Shown here in pieces: positions 1 to 8,537 of a DNA stretch of 64,000 bases (its first letter is position 1; each line of letters opens with the position of its first letter). This stretch comes from Paenibacillus hunanensis. Lineage in GTDB: Bacteria > Bacillota > Bacilli > Paenibacillales > Paenibacillaceae. Under the pieces are notes generated by a model. It did not search any database. It was not told the origin of the DNA and was given only the letters and a program-made list of their open reading frames with translations. The DNA is taken from the NCBI RefSeq assembly GCF_014645615.1, contig NZ_BMMB01000006.1, forward strand, positions 186,001 to 250,000. Direction: 5' to 3'. The position numbers and the translations under genes were made by a program.

Positions 1-696
1 CAATACTTTAGCAGCATCCGGTGTTTCATTAAGCGTGAGACCAATCAGCTCGGAGCCACCATACGAAAACATAACGACCAGCAACGCCGATACGATCGCC
101 ATCCAGCCATTTGGCAAAAAGCCGCCATGTGCCGTAAAGTTGCTCAAATACGGTGTATCATTACTTGGAATAATGCCAAACAGCAGACATGCACCAAGGA
201 TAATAAACACAATAATCATCGCAATTTTGATACCGGCAAGCCAGAATTCCAGCTCACCGAGTCGTCCTACACTCAGCAGATTGACGAGCAGAACGAAGAT
301 TGCACTTGCAAGACTGAGCACCCAGAGTGGTGTGTCGGCAAACCAGAACTGCAAAAAGCTCCCGGCAGCGATAACCTCAATCACGCAAACCGCCAGCCAC
401 ATAAAGCAGTACAGCCATCCGACAATAAATGCCAGACGCTGACCGAAGGCAAGCGAGATAAAGTCTTTCATATTGCGATTCGGGTACACGGTTGCCATCT
501 CAGCAATCGCACCCATCACGACCAGCAGTAGCAAGCCAGCAAAAATATACGTGAAAATAACGCCGGGCCCTGCAAGGCCAATCGTGTCGGAACTACCTTT
601 GAAAATACCAGTTCCGATAACTCCACCCATCGCCATAAACGTGATGTGGCGAGGCAGAAGTCGTTTTTGTAATGATGCTTCCGGGGTTGCCTTCAA
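1..696 (-). CDS. Amino acid permease (APC superfamily), 3' end outside window
   Basis: Reading leftwards from a TTG codon at 696, 232 codons stay open to the window edge, so the C-terminal half is missing. The first membrane segment carries the APC signature GGVIGTGIF at about residues 17-25, followed by further hydrophobic segments and the family-typical FSYGGSELIG stretch near the truncation. This is a proton- or sodium-coupled importer in the cytoplasmic membrane, of the GabP/LysP/RocE type; the substrate cannot be told. The TTG start is chosen because AAGGAGGA lies 7 bases upstream and no ATG fits. Confidence 0.88.
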   Translation of the reverse strand, partial: MKATPEASLQKRLLPRHITFMAMGGVIGTGIFKGSSDTIGLAGPGVIFTYIFAGLLLLVVMGAIAEMATVYPNRNMKDFISLAFGQRLAFIVGWLYCFMWLAVCVIEVIAAGSFLQFWFADTPLWVLSLASAIFVLLVNLLSVGRLGELEFWLAGIKIAMIIVFIILGACLLFGIIPSNDTPYLSNFTAHGGFLPNGWMAIVSALLVVMFSYGGSELIGLTLNETPDAAKVL

Positions 697-856
697 ACTA
701 AAATCCTCCTTAATCAAGCTACAATAGTAATGCTTTAAATCAATCCAGTAATACTATCTTACCTGATTATCGGTTTTTCTAACACTGAATGAGATATTAT
801 TTTTAATATTTCAGCTAATTTGCTTGCAATGGTGACATCATACTTCAAATTATCGT

Positions 857-898
857 AAAAAAGCTCTGACTGCACAGATGGCAGATCAGAGCTTTTTT
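857..898 (-). terminator. Rho-independent terminator
   Basis: A 12-bp stem (AAAAAGCTCTGA pairing with TCAGAGCTTTTT) with a short loop and T tracts on both sides. It lies just beyond the stop of the leftward DsbA-like gene and upstream of the permease start, so it separates the two transcripts. Confidence 0.85.
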
Positions 899-918
899 GT
901 TCAACATATGAGGACGAT

Positions 919-1593
919 TTAACAACCTTCAGGGCTATCCATTGCGCAATAGAGCGCTGCTTCAGGCTGTACATTATGGAGTTTCGCCAAGCGTGCCTCG
1001 ATCTCCTCGACATTCATCGTTCCGCCAATCGATGTATATTCATTGCCGCTACGAAGCAGCAGAGTCGGATAGCTGTTCACACCGAGCGCACTTACGTCAG
1101 CAAATTCTGCACGTGCAGCCTCTTGACTGGCTGGATCATGGAATAGGGTCAGCACAGCCTCTGCATCGATATGATTCGCCAGTGCGATTGTGCGATACGT
1201 CTCAGGCTCGCTCAAGCTTTTGCCTTCAACGTAAAAGGCGTGTTGCATCGCTGCTGCAAGCTCGATTGCATGCTCAGGTGCGACAGAGCGCAGAGCGTAG
1301 AAGCCAATGGCTGCCAGCTCCGAATCCATTACAAAGCTTCCATCATGTAAAAGCTCCTGATAACCAGAGCCGAATTCTGCACCAGTTAGCTGGCTAATCC
1401 GCTGATTTGCTTCTGCAATATGCGGGAAGGCACCAATCGCTTGACTGCGGTTCCCTGTAAATAATCCACCACTCAGGATAGTGAGCGGTAATTCAGGGTG
1501 GTTGTTATGCAGACGATGAACCGTTTTAGAAAAACCATGACACCAGCCACAGTAAGCGTCCCATATATAAATAAGCTCTTGATCTGAATTCAT
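919..1593 (-). CDS. DsbA-family thiol oxidoreductase (FrnE-like)
   Basis: A 224-residue protein with a thioredoxin-fold active site CGWC about 15 residues from the start, preceded by YIWDAY and followed by a helical insertion (residues ~60-150) and the cis-Pro loop NSYPTLLL. No signal peptide is visible, so it should act in the cytosol as a disulfide or 2-hydroxychromene-isomerase-like redox enzyme of the DSBA Pfam family. The ATG at 1593 is preferred over the TTG at 1608 because GGAGAT sits 7 bases before it. It is monocistronic, between its own terminator and a strong promoter covered by two palindromes, which implies repression and induction, perhaps by thiol or electrophile stress (inference). 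Confidence 0.85.
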   Translation of the reverse strand: MNSDQELIYIWDAYCGWCHGFSKTVHRLHNNHPELPLTILSGGLFTGNRSQAIGAFPHIAEANQRISQLTGAEFGSGYQELLHDGSFVMDSELAAIGFYALRSVAPEHAIELAAAMQHAFYVEGKSLSEPETYRTIALANHIDAEAVLTLFHDPASQEAARAEFADVSALGVNSYPTLLLRSGNEYTSIGGTMNVEEIEARLAKLHNVQPEAALYCAMDSPEGC

Positions 1594-1680
1594 TGTATTA
1601 ATCTCCAATCTATTTGTGGAATATTGGGTGTATCATTTATCGATAACAATCGGTGAATGTAGAATCTGTGATACAGTAAA

Positions 1681-1718
1681 TGTAACTAAATTTGTTACAT
1701 GTAACTATAATAGTTACA
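1681..1718. promoter_or_regulatory. Two abutting palindromic operators
   Basis: TGTAACTAAATTTGTTACA (1681-1699) is followed with no gap by TGTAACTATAATAGTTACA (1700-1718). Both are TGTAAC-N7-GTTACA dyads. The second one contains the -10 box of the leftward promoter of the DsbA-like gene and the first lies over its start site, the geometry of a repressor site. No regulator gene is adjacent; the dyad type fits a homodimeric TetR, MarR or HxlR protein, not resolved further. Confidence 0.75.
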
Positions 1719-1735
1719 ATTAATTTGTTTGTCAA
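1707..1735 (-). promoter_or_regulatory. Sigma-A type promoter for the DsbA-like gene
   Basis: On the minus strand TTGACA (1735-1730) and TATTAT (1712-1707) are separated by 17 bases. The spacing and -35 are consensus, so this should be a strong promoter when not repressed. Confidence 0.75.
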
Positions 1736-1780
1736 TTATTTTATGTATATTATGTGGGCTACATTTTTTGCTAAAAACAA

Positions 1781-1813
1781 AAGCAGAACTGTCCAAGTTC
1801 AACAGTTCTGCTT
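1781..1813 (-). terminator. Terminator hairpin after exonuclease III
   Basis: A perfect 12-bp stem (AAGCAGAACTGT with ACAGTTCTGCTT) and 9-base loop, followed on the minus strand by a T-rich run. It lies 140 bases past the exonuclease stop and before the next promoter. Confidence 0.7.
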
Positions 1814-1954
1814 GATAGATGCTCGATAGAGACATGTAACTGTAATCCGTTTTTAAAAAATAACGGTAGAATGTAGCTGTATAAAGCTCATTAAAATAAG
1901 TCCAAAATACAGTGTATGTCCGTTTTTATAGCATGTATCTAATTGAATGGTGGA

Positions 1955-2728
1955 TTAAAGCTGTGCCAGCTTTTGCTCATCCAGCTCTAACAGCACCGGA
2001 CAATGATCACTGCCCATAATTTCAACATCAATCTGGGCATCAACCAGACAAGGCGCTAACCGTTTGGAAGCAAGGAAATAGTCGATACGCCAGCCGATAT
2101 TGCGTTCGCGTACCTTTGCCATATATGACCACCAGCTATATACATCGCTACGTTGGGGGTAGAAGTAGCGGAACGTATCGATAAATCCAGATTCCAGCAG
2201 CAAAGACATTTTGCCACGTTCTTCATGCGTAAAGCCGGAATTGCCAATATTAGAACGTGCATTTTTGAGATCGATTTCCTGATGAGCTACGTTTAGATCG
2301 CCGCAAATGATGACAGGCTTGATCTGATCAAGCTGCATCACATAATGGCGAAACCGCTCCTCCCATTCCAGACGATACGGTAGACGCAGCAGATCGCGAC
2401 GTGCGTTAGGTGTATACACGTTAATCAGATAAAAATGTTGAAATTCCAGCGTCAGCATGCGCCCTTCTTCCTCATAATCCTCCTCCATCCCGTAGCGCAC
2501 AGATAGGGGTTCCACACGCGTAAAGACAGCGGTGCCGGAATAGCCCTTTTTCACGGCATAATTCCAGTAAGGAAAATACGTATCACCATGATCTAGCTCA
2601 ATCTGTCCAGCTTGCAGCTTCGTTTCCTGTAGACAGAAAATATCCGCATCGATTGCGGTAAAATAATCGTTAAATCCTTTTTTAACAGCGGCACGCAGGC
2701 CGTTTACATTCCATGATACGAGCTTCAT
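1955..2728 (-). CDS. exoA: Exodeoxyribonuclease III
   Basis: 257 residues, the usual length of ExoA/XthA. It shows the complete endonuclease/exonuclease/phosphatase fold signatures: SWNVNGLRA at the start, the catalytic glutamate in LQETKL (about residue 35), GDLNVAH near the middle, and the terminal GSDHCPV motif. The enzyme cleaves DNA 5' of abasic sites and removes 3' blocking groups in base-excision repair in the cytosol. GGGAG stands 10 bases before the ATG. The gene is monocistronic with its own downstream hairpin. Confidence 0.96.
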   Translation of the reverse strand: MKLVSWNVNGLRAAVKKGFNDYFTAIDADIFCLQETKLQAGQIELDHGDTYFPYWNYAVKKGYSGTAVFTRVEPLSVRYGMEEDYEEEGRMLTLEFQHFYLINVYTPNARRDLLRLPYRLEWEERFRHYVMQLDQIKPVIICGDLNVAHQEIDLKNARSNIGNSGFTHEERGKMSLLLESGFIDTFRYFYPQRSDVYSWWSYMAKVRERNIGWRIDYFLASKRLAPCLVDAQIDVEIMGSDHCPVLLELDEQKLAQL

Positions 2729-2993
2729 TATCTAACTTCTCCCTTATGCATACAATCTATAGAGCCTATTTTAGATGCAGACAGAGCTGCATGTAGACCG
2801 ATTGGCTTATTGTAACATGTCTGCGTGATCGTCGAAATGAAGGATCGGTGAAGATGAATGAGGGGAACAAGCGTGTCTGGCGAATAATCAAAAGTAATTT
2901 AAAGTAACAGGGAGTAGCAACAGTGTAGTGAGAGTGTAGTGAGAGAGTAATGAAGGAGTAGTGAAAGAGTGGGAACGCATGCTCTTATTTTTA
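2729..2993. other. Intergenic region, low-complexity part
   Basis: No gene is visible. The stretch 2920-2970 contains degenerate repeats of GTAGTGA and GAGAGT-like units on the plus strand, which look like slippage-prone spacer. The right edge passes into the promoter at 2994. Confidence 0.5.
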
Positions 2994-3022
2994 TTGACAA
3001 TGCTGTAAGGCTCGGTTATAGT
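2994..3022 (+). promoter_or_regulatory. Sigma-A type promoter
   Basis: TTGACA (2994-2999) and TATAGT (3017-3022) with a 17-base spacer. The predicted start near 3029 lies about 128 bases upstream of the coiled-coil gene and 20 bases before a terminator-like hairpin. Confidence 0.75.
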
Positions 3023-3049
3023 GAAATCAAATTGAATGCTGAGCGGGAG

Positions 3050-3096
3050 AAGCACCTCGCAGAAACGGTATAATGCCGATTCTGGAGGTGCTTTTT
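3050..3096 (+). terminator. Leader terminator hairpin (attenuator or end of a small RNA)
   Basis: Nested stems AAGCACCTC/GAGGTGCTT, CAGAA/TTCTG and CGG/CCG pair without gaps except one bulged G and one A-A mismatch, around a 7-base loop, and TTTTT follows. It stands between the promoter at 2994 and the secreted coiled-coil gene. Transcription would therefore either stop here, giving a ~70-nt RNA, or read through. Nothing in the sequence tells which. Confidence 0.7.
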
Positions 3097-3156
3097 GTCG
3101 TTTATATGCTCAGATTCATCATGATGATGGATGATATTAAAGGAGGAATAAGCACT

Positions 3157-4140
3157 ATGAAAATGAATTTGAAGTCGATGAAGTTTACGGAGACGGAGGC
3201 GCAGCATGGCACGAAGGAAGTAAGTATTGATCAACGTGACACGCAGAAAGAGCAAAAGATCGCAATGCTACCATTCGCTAATTCAGCTACAGTCGCAGGT
3301 ATGACGGGTGACGATGTAATGAACCGAAGCAGCATCAAAGCCAAAGCAAGAGTAACGAGTCAAAGTCGTTTCATACATAAGCTAGCTATAGCCAGTCTAT
3401 GCCTCGTATTATTTTTGACAGGTATGCCGCTTTCCGGGGTTCAAGCTGCCAGTTCCAACTCGGCGATGAGCAGTATAGATACGCTGTACGATAGCATTAC
3501 CGCCCTTGAGCGTGTGCTGGAGCTACAAAATGTTCAAATTCGTGCGCTACGTCAGCAGAATAACGCCAGCCTGAAGGGAGTACAGGAGCGTATCCGTCAG
3601 CTGGATACATCTCGTCTAGCTACGATGCAGACCGCATTGAAGCAATTAGAAAATCGTCATGCACCGCTACTCAAGCGCTATACCGATCTGGGCAAAAGAA
3701 TTGCAGAGGCACGTAAGAAAAAGGATGATCGAAATGTACAATCGCTATTATTAGAACGAAATGGGATTAAAGCCCAGGTCGAAGCAGCCCGCGCCGAGCT
3801 GAAACATAAACGAACAGAGCTGGCAGCCGCACGCAAAGCAAGCACGGTTCGTAAGCAGCAATTGCGAAGCCTGCTACAGCCTGTTCAAACCTTGAAAAAG
3901 CAAATCACCTCTGAAAATAAAGCCATCACTGCCGCATGGAAAATTCGTACCTCCGCACGCAAAGGTTATCATGCAGCTGTGCGTCAGGGGAATGCAGTAA
4001 CTGCGCTTGCTCATCTCACTGTAGTATATAAGCAGCTGGGGCAGGTACAGGCATCACGTCAAAAAATACTAAACTGGGAGCAACAGATAACGAAGACGAT
4101 TCAGACGGTTGCTTCTCGTCCAGATCTGACGAATGGATAG
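3157..4140 (+). CDS. Secreted or membrane-anchored coiled-coil protein, unknown function
   Basis: 327 residues from the ATG at 3157, chosen because AAAGGAGGA lies 8 bases before it. A Lys/Arg-rich cytoplasmic N-terminal part of about 75 residues precedes one hydrophobic segment ending in GVQAASS, a plausible signal-peptidase site. The rest (about 100-320) is charged, Ala/Leu/Gln/Lys-rich helix with heptad spacing, which predicts a long coiled coil outside the cell. No catalytic motif is seen. The unusually long N-terminal extension before the membrane segment is odd for a plain signal peptide. Function is not recognised. Confidence 0.7.
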   Translation: MKMNLKSMKFTETEAQHGTKEVSIDQRDTQKEQKIAMLPFANSATVAGMTGDDVMNRSSIKAKARVTSQSRFIHKLAIASLCLVLFLTGMPLSGVQAASSNSAMSSIDTLYDSITALERVLELQNVQIRALRQQNNASLKGVQERIRQLDTSRLATMQTALKQLENRHAPLLKRYTDLGKRIAEARKKKDDRNVQSLLLERNGIKAQVEAARAELKHKRTELAAARKASTVRKQQLRSLLQPVQTLKKQITSENKAITAAWKIRTSARKGYHAAVRQGNAVTALAHLTVVYKQLGQVQASRQKILNWEQQITKTIQTVASRPDLTNG

Positions 4141-4231
4141 CCTGCCAGCTAACAATATCGAATGCTGTGGATCGCATCCGAGCTGCCGTAGCTATCAAAT
4201 TCAAGTTTCCAACCTGTGACCTGTGCAAGTA

Positions 4232-5161
4232 TTATTGCTCAAAGTCCAGATTTTGCGGTGCTGCGGGTAGGTCAGCATCGGGATCAAGATTGGTCAGTGG
4301 TACATCGAGCCCGACCTCTTCAAAACGTAAGCTGTCGATCCATACATGCCCTTTGCCAACCAGCATCACGCCAAAAGCGATAATTGTACTTTCCGGTGGA
4401 ATATCCAGTACAATCGCATAATGATTCCAATCACAGTCACCTGTAATCGGACGATTATGCATATTATCGAATTGTAGTACATTCTCATAGCGATCATCGA
4501 CTCGCATCCATAGCCCGCAGCTTTGCTGTACCGCACTTGTTTTCACAAAACCAGAAAAGCGCATACGTTTCCCACGATAGGCATGGGCTTGAAATTGCTG
4601 CATCAATGTGCCAAACTGCTGCTCCTGCATTGCCATTGAGGGAGCCTGATCCGTAGAAGGCGTGTACAGGTGAGCCGATTGGCGTCCCGTGTGAACCTGC
4701 GCTCCATCTAGCTCGATAGCATAATGGTGCATAGAGGTTCCGCTTAAAAACCAGCCTTCAATCGGGGATTCAGATGGGGAAGTGTAAGTCATGTTCATAG
4801 TCGATTCTCCTTTGTGATAGGTGAGAGTAGCGTCTTGCTGGAATAGCTTGCGATAACGTCCTGGGGGCAGAGCATATTCTTTTTTGAAGGCACGAGTAAA
4901 GGCTTCCTGACTTTCAAAGCCACATTGCATAGCAATATCCAAAATGCCCTGCTCAGTAGTGATAAGCAGTAATGCCGACTGACACAATCGACGCTGCCGA
5001 ATATAGTCAGCGATGCCTCTGCCTACCGCCCGACTGAACAAATGATGAAAGTAATTTGGGGCAAAGCCAACCTGTGCAGCGATATGCTGTAGGCTAAGCT
5101 GTTCATGCAGATGGGCTTCGATATATTCGATACTATGCTGAATGTGTCGGGTATGCTTCAA
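4232..5161 (-). CDS. AraC-family regulator with C-terminal beta-sandwich-like domain
   Basis: 309 residues from a TTG at 5161, selected because AAGGAGGT is 8 bases upstream and the homology begins there. Residues ~3-105 form the two-helix-turn-helix AraC DNA-binding domain (SLQHIAAQVGFAPNYFHHLF, then DIAMQCGFESQEAFTRAFKKEY and PPGRYR). Residues ~125-300 look like a carbohydrate-binding jelly-roll (GWFLSG, FSGFVKTS, VWIDSLRFE) and may sense a sugar. The domain order is reversed relative to classical AraC. No neighbouring target gene is obvious. Confidence 0.85.
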   Translation of the reverse strand: MKHTRHIQHSIEYIEAHLHEQLSLQHIAAQVGFAPNYFHHLFSRAVGRGIADYIRQRRLCQSALLLITTEQGILDIAMQCGFESQEAFTRAFKKEYALPPGRYRKLFQQDATLTYHKGESTMNMTYTSPSESPIEGWFLSGTSMHHYAIELDGAQVHTGRQSAHLYTPSTDQAPSMAMQEQQFGTLMQQFQAHAYRGKRMRFSGFVKTSAVQQSCGLWMRVDDRYENVLQFDNMHNRPITGDCDWNHYAIVLDIPPESTIIAFGVMLVGKGHVWIDSLRFEEVGLDVPLTNLDPDADLPAAPQNLDFEQ

Positions 5162-5835
5162 GGGGTTCGACCTCCTTGGATAGGTTTTCTTATGCTGCTG
5201 AGTAGAGTGGATTAGATTAGTGATCAACAGGTGATTATACAATCAGCCTATAAAGCATAAAGTGTAGAGTATAATCTTCGCATGTAGAGCGGCTTTGCTA
5301 CGAACAGCATACCAAAGTGATTTTGATCGATTTTGATTATTTTTACGGAAAAAAGAATCAATTTGTTCTTTTCGTGTTAATACATGATGGGTACATAGAG
5401 ATGCTGTAATTTTGCTTTTGGAAAAAAATCTGATATACTGCTTTATGTTAATGACAAAATTGAAACTATTACGTGGGCATATACCTATTCAAACGTCCTT
5501 GAAAAATGTAACTACAGCCCCAGTTTAATTTGTCAATTTGCGGATAATGCTTGAAAATGATAGATAAACCAAGAATTGTTAGGTCTGTGGCAGGGAGATA
5601 GATGTATAGGGCTATGCTATACTGCTACCAGTAGGAGTACTTTACTGGCTCCATGATTTGTTCTTGAAGTTACAATATCGTCATTTTTGATTTCCAATTG
5701 ATTAGTGAAGCTAGTGGCATTACGATTGCATGTATTGTAGCAGGCAAGTTCCGCTAACGGCGAATTTCGTATCTTCACATCCAGAACACAGCCAATCCGC
5801 ACATTTATTACTGAATATGGAGGTTATACCGAACG
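5162..5835. other. 674-base intergenic region
   Basis: AT-rich, with stop codons in all frames and no RNA gene recognised. Its left part must carry the promoter of the AraC gene and its right part that of the cell-wall hydrolase. A TATACT hexamer occurs near 5434, but no convincing -35 partner was found. Confidence 0.4.
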
Positions 5836-6534
5836 ATGAGAAAACTACCCGCTTTGATTGCATCCTGTGCCTGTGCAGTAGGCATTACTTTTTTAGCAGC
5901 TCCGGCAGATGCCGCTTTGCTGACGCAGGGAATGCGTAGCTCGGATGTGGTGCAATTGCAACGTCAGCTTGCTAATCATGGTTATTTTTATGCCAATACG
6001 ACTGGCTATTATGGCAGCATCACCTCGAATGCTGTAAAACAATTTCAGCGTGACCACGGATTAAGTGTAGATGGTGTGGCTGGCCCTGCAACATTGTCCA
6101 AGCTGGGCACGAAGAGCAGTAGCGGCATCGTCACTGCAAGTGCATCCGCAAGCTCTGGCTCCAAAGGTACATATCGTGCTGATCAGGATTCACTCGATAT
6201 TCTGGCCCATATTATTTATGGTGAAGCACGTGGGGAGTCCTTTGAAGGACAGGTAGCGGTTGGAGCGGTTGTATTGAACCGTGTACAATCCGGTGAATTC
6301 CCGAATACGATCTGGGGTGTTGTGATGCAGCCTGGACAATTCACAGCTGTTGCTGATGGACAATATTACTTGAAGCCTAACAAAGCTGCCTATGATGCTG
6401 CAAGACAGGCGCTTCGTGGTGTTGATCCAACCAATGGCTCACTATATTACTATAACCCGCGTATCGCTACCTCCGAGTGGAGCATGCGCCGTCCGGCTGT
6501 GATTACGCTGGGACAACATATTTTCACCAACTGA
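5836..6534 (+). CDS. Cell-wall hydrolase, SleB family, with peptidoglycan-binding domain
   Basis: 232 residues. A signal peptide (1-26, ending ADA) is followed by a peptidoglycan-binding-1 domain (about 32-90, with VVQLQRQL, FGP-like YYGS and DGVAGPAT), a Ser/Ala linker, and a Hydrolase_2 domain from about 115, containing IIYGEARGE with the catalytic glutamate, and the PGQFTAV and YYYNP motifs. This is the build of SleB/CwlJ spore-cortex lytic transglycosylases, acting on muramic-delta-lactam peptidoglycan at germination, though some paralogues act vegetatively. GGAGGT precedes the ATG by 11 bases. Which paralogue it is cannot be decided. Confidence 0.9.
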   Translation: MRKLPALIASCACAVGITFLAAPADAALLTQGMRSSDVVQLQRQLANHGYFYANTTGYYGSITSNAVKQFQRDHGLSVDGVAGPATLSKLGTKSSSGIVTASASASSGSKGTYRADQDSLDILAHIIYGEARGESFEGQVAVGAVVLNRVQSGEFPNTIWGVVMQPGQFTAVADGQYYLKPNKAAYDAARQALRGVDPTNGSLYYYNPRIATSEWSMRRPAVITLGQHIFTN

Positions 6535-6701
6535 TATCATTAGCACCATCTAATGTGCAGTAGCAGGAATGGTCTGCTCAAACTCAATTCATAAGCGTTA
6601 TCCTAAGTGATTATGTATTACTTATATGTATTACCTAAACGATGTGAATGAATTTGGTGCATTGTATAACAGATTTCCGCCTCAGCTTTAAAGGTTATAC
6701 G

Positions 6702-6746
6702 AAAAGGCCTTTCGTCCATATGAAATATGGAGGAAAGGCCTTTTTT
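6702..6746. terminator. Bidirectional terminator
   Basis: AAAAGGCCTTTCGTCCATAT pairs, with small mismatches, with ATATGGAGGAAAGGCCTTTT across a 3-base loop, flanked by A and T runs. It serves the hydrolase gene on the left and possibly the glucosidase gene on the right. Confidence 0.8.
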
Positions 6747-6890
6747 GTGATCCGTATTCAGTGATCCGTATTCAACCGATATCGCTAGGATGGATCATTT
6801 GTATGGATAATCGGTAGCTCTGATTAACTGCAATCACAATGCACCCATGCTAATTAGCTTCCGATCATATCATAGTATTAGCACATCGTA

Positions 6891-8324
6891 TTAACGCTTC
6901 AGGCTACGACCGTTGGTGCTGATCACTTCTTTATACCAGTGGAATGACTTTTTGCGATAACGCTCCAGTGTGCCTGATCCGTCATCATGACGGTCAACGT
7001 AGATGTAGCCGTAGCGCTTTTTCAGCTGGGCAGAGGACGCACTGACAACGTCGATACAGCCCCAAGATGTAAAGCCCATCACTTCAACGCCATCTTCTAC
7101 CGCTTCAGCAACCTGCACCAGATGGTCGTTCAAATATTGGATACGATAATCGTCTTCGACTGTTTTCTCGCCATCCGGGCCGGTTACCAGCTCATCGACG
7201 GCACCCAGTCCATTTTCAACGATAAAGAGCGGTTTTTGATAGCGATCATAAAACATATTGAGTACATAACGCAGTCCCTGTGGATCGATCTGCCAGCCCC
7301 ATTCGCTTGCTTGCAGATAAGGGTTAGGCACGCCGCTGAACAGATTGCCCTGTCCTTCTTCTTTTTGGGAAGGATCAGCCGTTTCACAAATGCTGACATA
7401 GTAGCTAAATGAGATAAAGTCTACCGTATGCAGCAGCGTTTCCTCGTCGCCAGCTTCCATTTTGATCTCAATACCGTGCTCACGGAAGTAACGCTTCATG
7501 TAGCCAGGGTAGCGTCCACGTACATGTACATCGCCGAAGAAATAGTTTTTATGCTCTGCCTGCATGGCCGCAATCACATCATCCGGGTTCGGCGTAAGCG
7601 GATAAGTTGGCATACTCAGAATCATACAACCAATCTGTGCATCTGGAATGATCTCGTGACACAGCTTCACTGCTGTTGCACTGGCTACCAGCTCGTGGTG
7701 AATCGCTTGATACAGATCCTGCTTGCTCAGTTTATCCTTCGGAGTGTAAATACCGCCGCTCATAAATGGTGCTTCCAAAATCGAGTTGATCTCGTTGAAT
7801 GTGAGCCAGTATTTTACTTTATCCTTATAGCGACGGAATACCGTTTCCGCGTAGCGTGCATAGAAGCCGATCAGCTTACGATTGACCCAGCCATCGTATT
7901 CTTTGGATAGATGCAGTGGTGTCTCATAGTGGGAAAGAGTAACAAGCGGCTGAATACCATATTTCAGACACTCATCAAATAGATCATCGTAGAACTGTAA
8001 GCCTTCTTCATTCGGTTCGGTTTCATCCCCTTTTGGGAAAATACGCGACCAGGCGATCGAAGTACGGAACACCTTGAAGCCCATCTCTGCAAACAGCTTC
8101 ACATCTTCTTTGTAACGATGATAAAAATCAATACCCACCAGCTTCATATTGTCTTCTGTTGGAGTTTCAGTAATCGGCCCCATAACGCCCTTAGGCGCGA
8201 CATCCTGGGTAGACCAGCCTTTACCATATTGATCAAATGCGCCTTCTGCCTGGTTGGCTGCAATCGCGCCACCCCATAGAAAGCCATCCGGGAAATTCAG
8301 TACATTATTGTGAGAGTTACTCAT
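6891..8324 (-). CDS. 6-phospho-beta-glucosidase, glycoside hydrolase family 1
   Basis: 477 residues from the ATG at 8324 (GGAG 8 bases upstream; the ATG at 8342 has no site). The GH1 acid/base TFNEIN (E178) and nucleophile IVENGLG (E370) are both present, as is the N-terminal FLWGGAIAANQAEGA. The KKRYGYIYVD segment near the C-terminus is typical of phospho-sugar enzymes such as BglA/BglH. It cleaves phosphorylated aryl-beta-glucosides or cellobiose in the cytosol after PTS uptake. No PTS permease is adjacent, so uptake must be encoded elsewhere. It is divergent from a LacI regulator and has an operator inside its promoter. Confidence 0.93.
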   Translation of the reverse strand: MSNSHNNVLNFPDGFLWGGAIAANQAEGAFDQYGKGWSTQDVAPKGVMGPITETPTEDNMKLVGIDFYHRYKEDVKLFAEMGFKVFRTSIAWSRIFPKGDETEPNEEGLQFYDDLFDECLKYGIQPLVTLSHYETPLHLSKEYDGWVNRKLIGFYARYAETVFRRYKDKVKYWLTFNEINSILEAPFMSGGIYTPKDKLSKQDLYQAIHHELVASATAVKLCHEIIPDAQIGCMILSMPTYPLTPNPDDVIAAMQAEHKNYFFGDVHVRGRYPGYMKRYFREHGIEIKMEAGDEETLLHTVDFISFSYYVSICETADPSQKEEGQGNLFSGVPNPYLQASEWGWQIDPQGLRYVLNMFYDRYQKPLFIVENGLGAVDELVTGPDGEKTVEDDYRIQYLNDHLVQVAEAVEDGVEVMGFTSWGCIDVVSASSAQLKKRYGYIYVDRHDDGSGTLERYRKKSFHWYKEVISTNGRSLKR

Positions 8325-8387
8325 GCTCAGCACTCCATTCATGGTCTGTTTTTTGTGCTACACTAATTAGCAGCACCGCATAAAAAG

Positions 8388-8416
8388 CGTAATCGTTGTA
8401 ACGGGTTACATGTCAA
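8388..8416 (-). promoter_or_regulatory. Promoter of the glucosidase gene with operator in the spacer
   Basis: On the minus strand a perfect TTGACA (8416-8411) is followed directly by the dyad TGTAACCCGTTACA (8410-8397) and a weak -10 about 8393. The 14-base dyad has LacI-type symmetry and matches the CcpA cre consensus except at the central CG. It may be read by the divergent LacI regulator or by CcpA; sequence alone does not separate them. Confidence 0.65.
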
Positions 8417-8446
8417 GTATCATTTTGCGGTAAAATAAAAATGACC

Positions 8447-8501
8447 TGTGAAATACGCTGAACATAGATTGTGACACCTCACCAAGTGGACGTATTTCAC
8501 A
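8447..8501. promoter_or_regulatory. Spaced inverted repeat upstream of the LacI gene
   Basis: TGTGAAATACG (8447-8457) recurs inverted as CGTATTTCACA (8491-8501). The 11-base arms are exact and their centres are 44 bases apart, about four helical turns, which would suit a looped or tandem regulator. A weaker reading is an RNA stem in the regulator leader. Confidence 0.5.
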
Positions 8502-8537
8502 ATAGGCGTGATAGCAATAATTAAAGGAGATTGAGCA

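Noticed and set aside
35..531. Rightward open frames opposite the permease
   Set aside because: They are antisense shadows of the clear leftward amino-acid permease frame and lack ribosome sites.
942..1397. 151-codon rightward frame
   Set aside because: Antisense to the DsbA-like gene, of biased composition and with no ribosome site.
6987..7910. Two long rightward frames opposite the glucosidase gene
   Set aside because: Antisense shadows; the GH1 frame has intact catalytic motifs.
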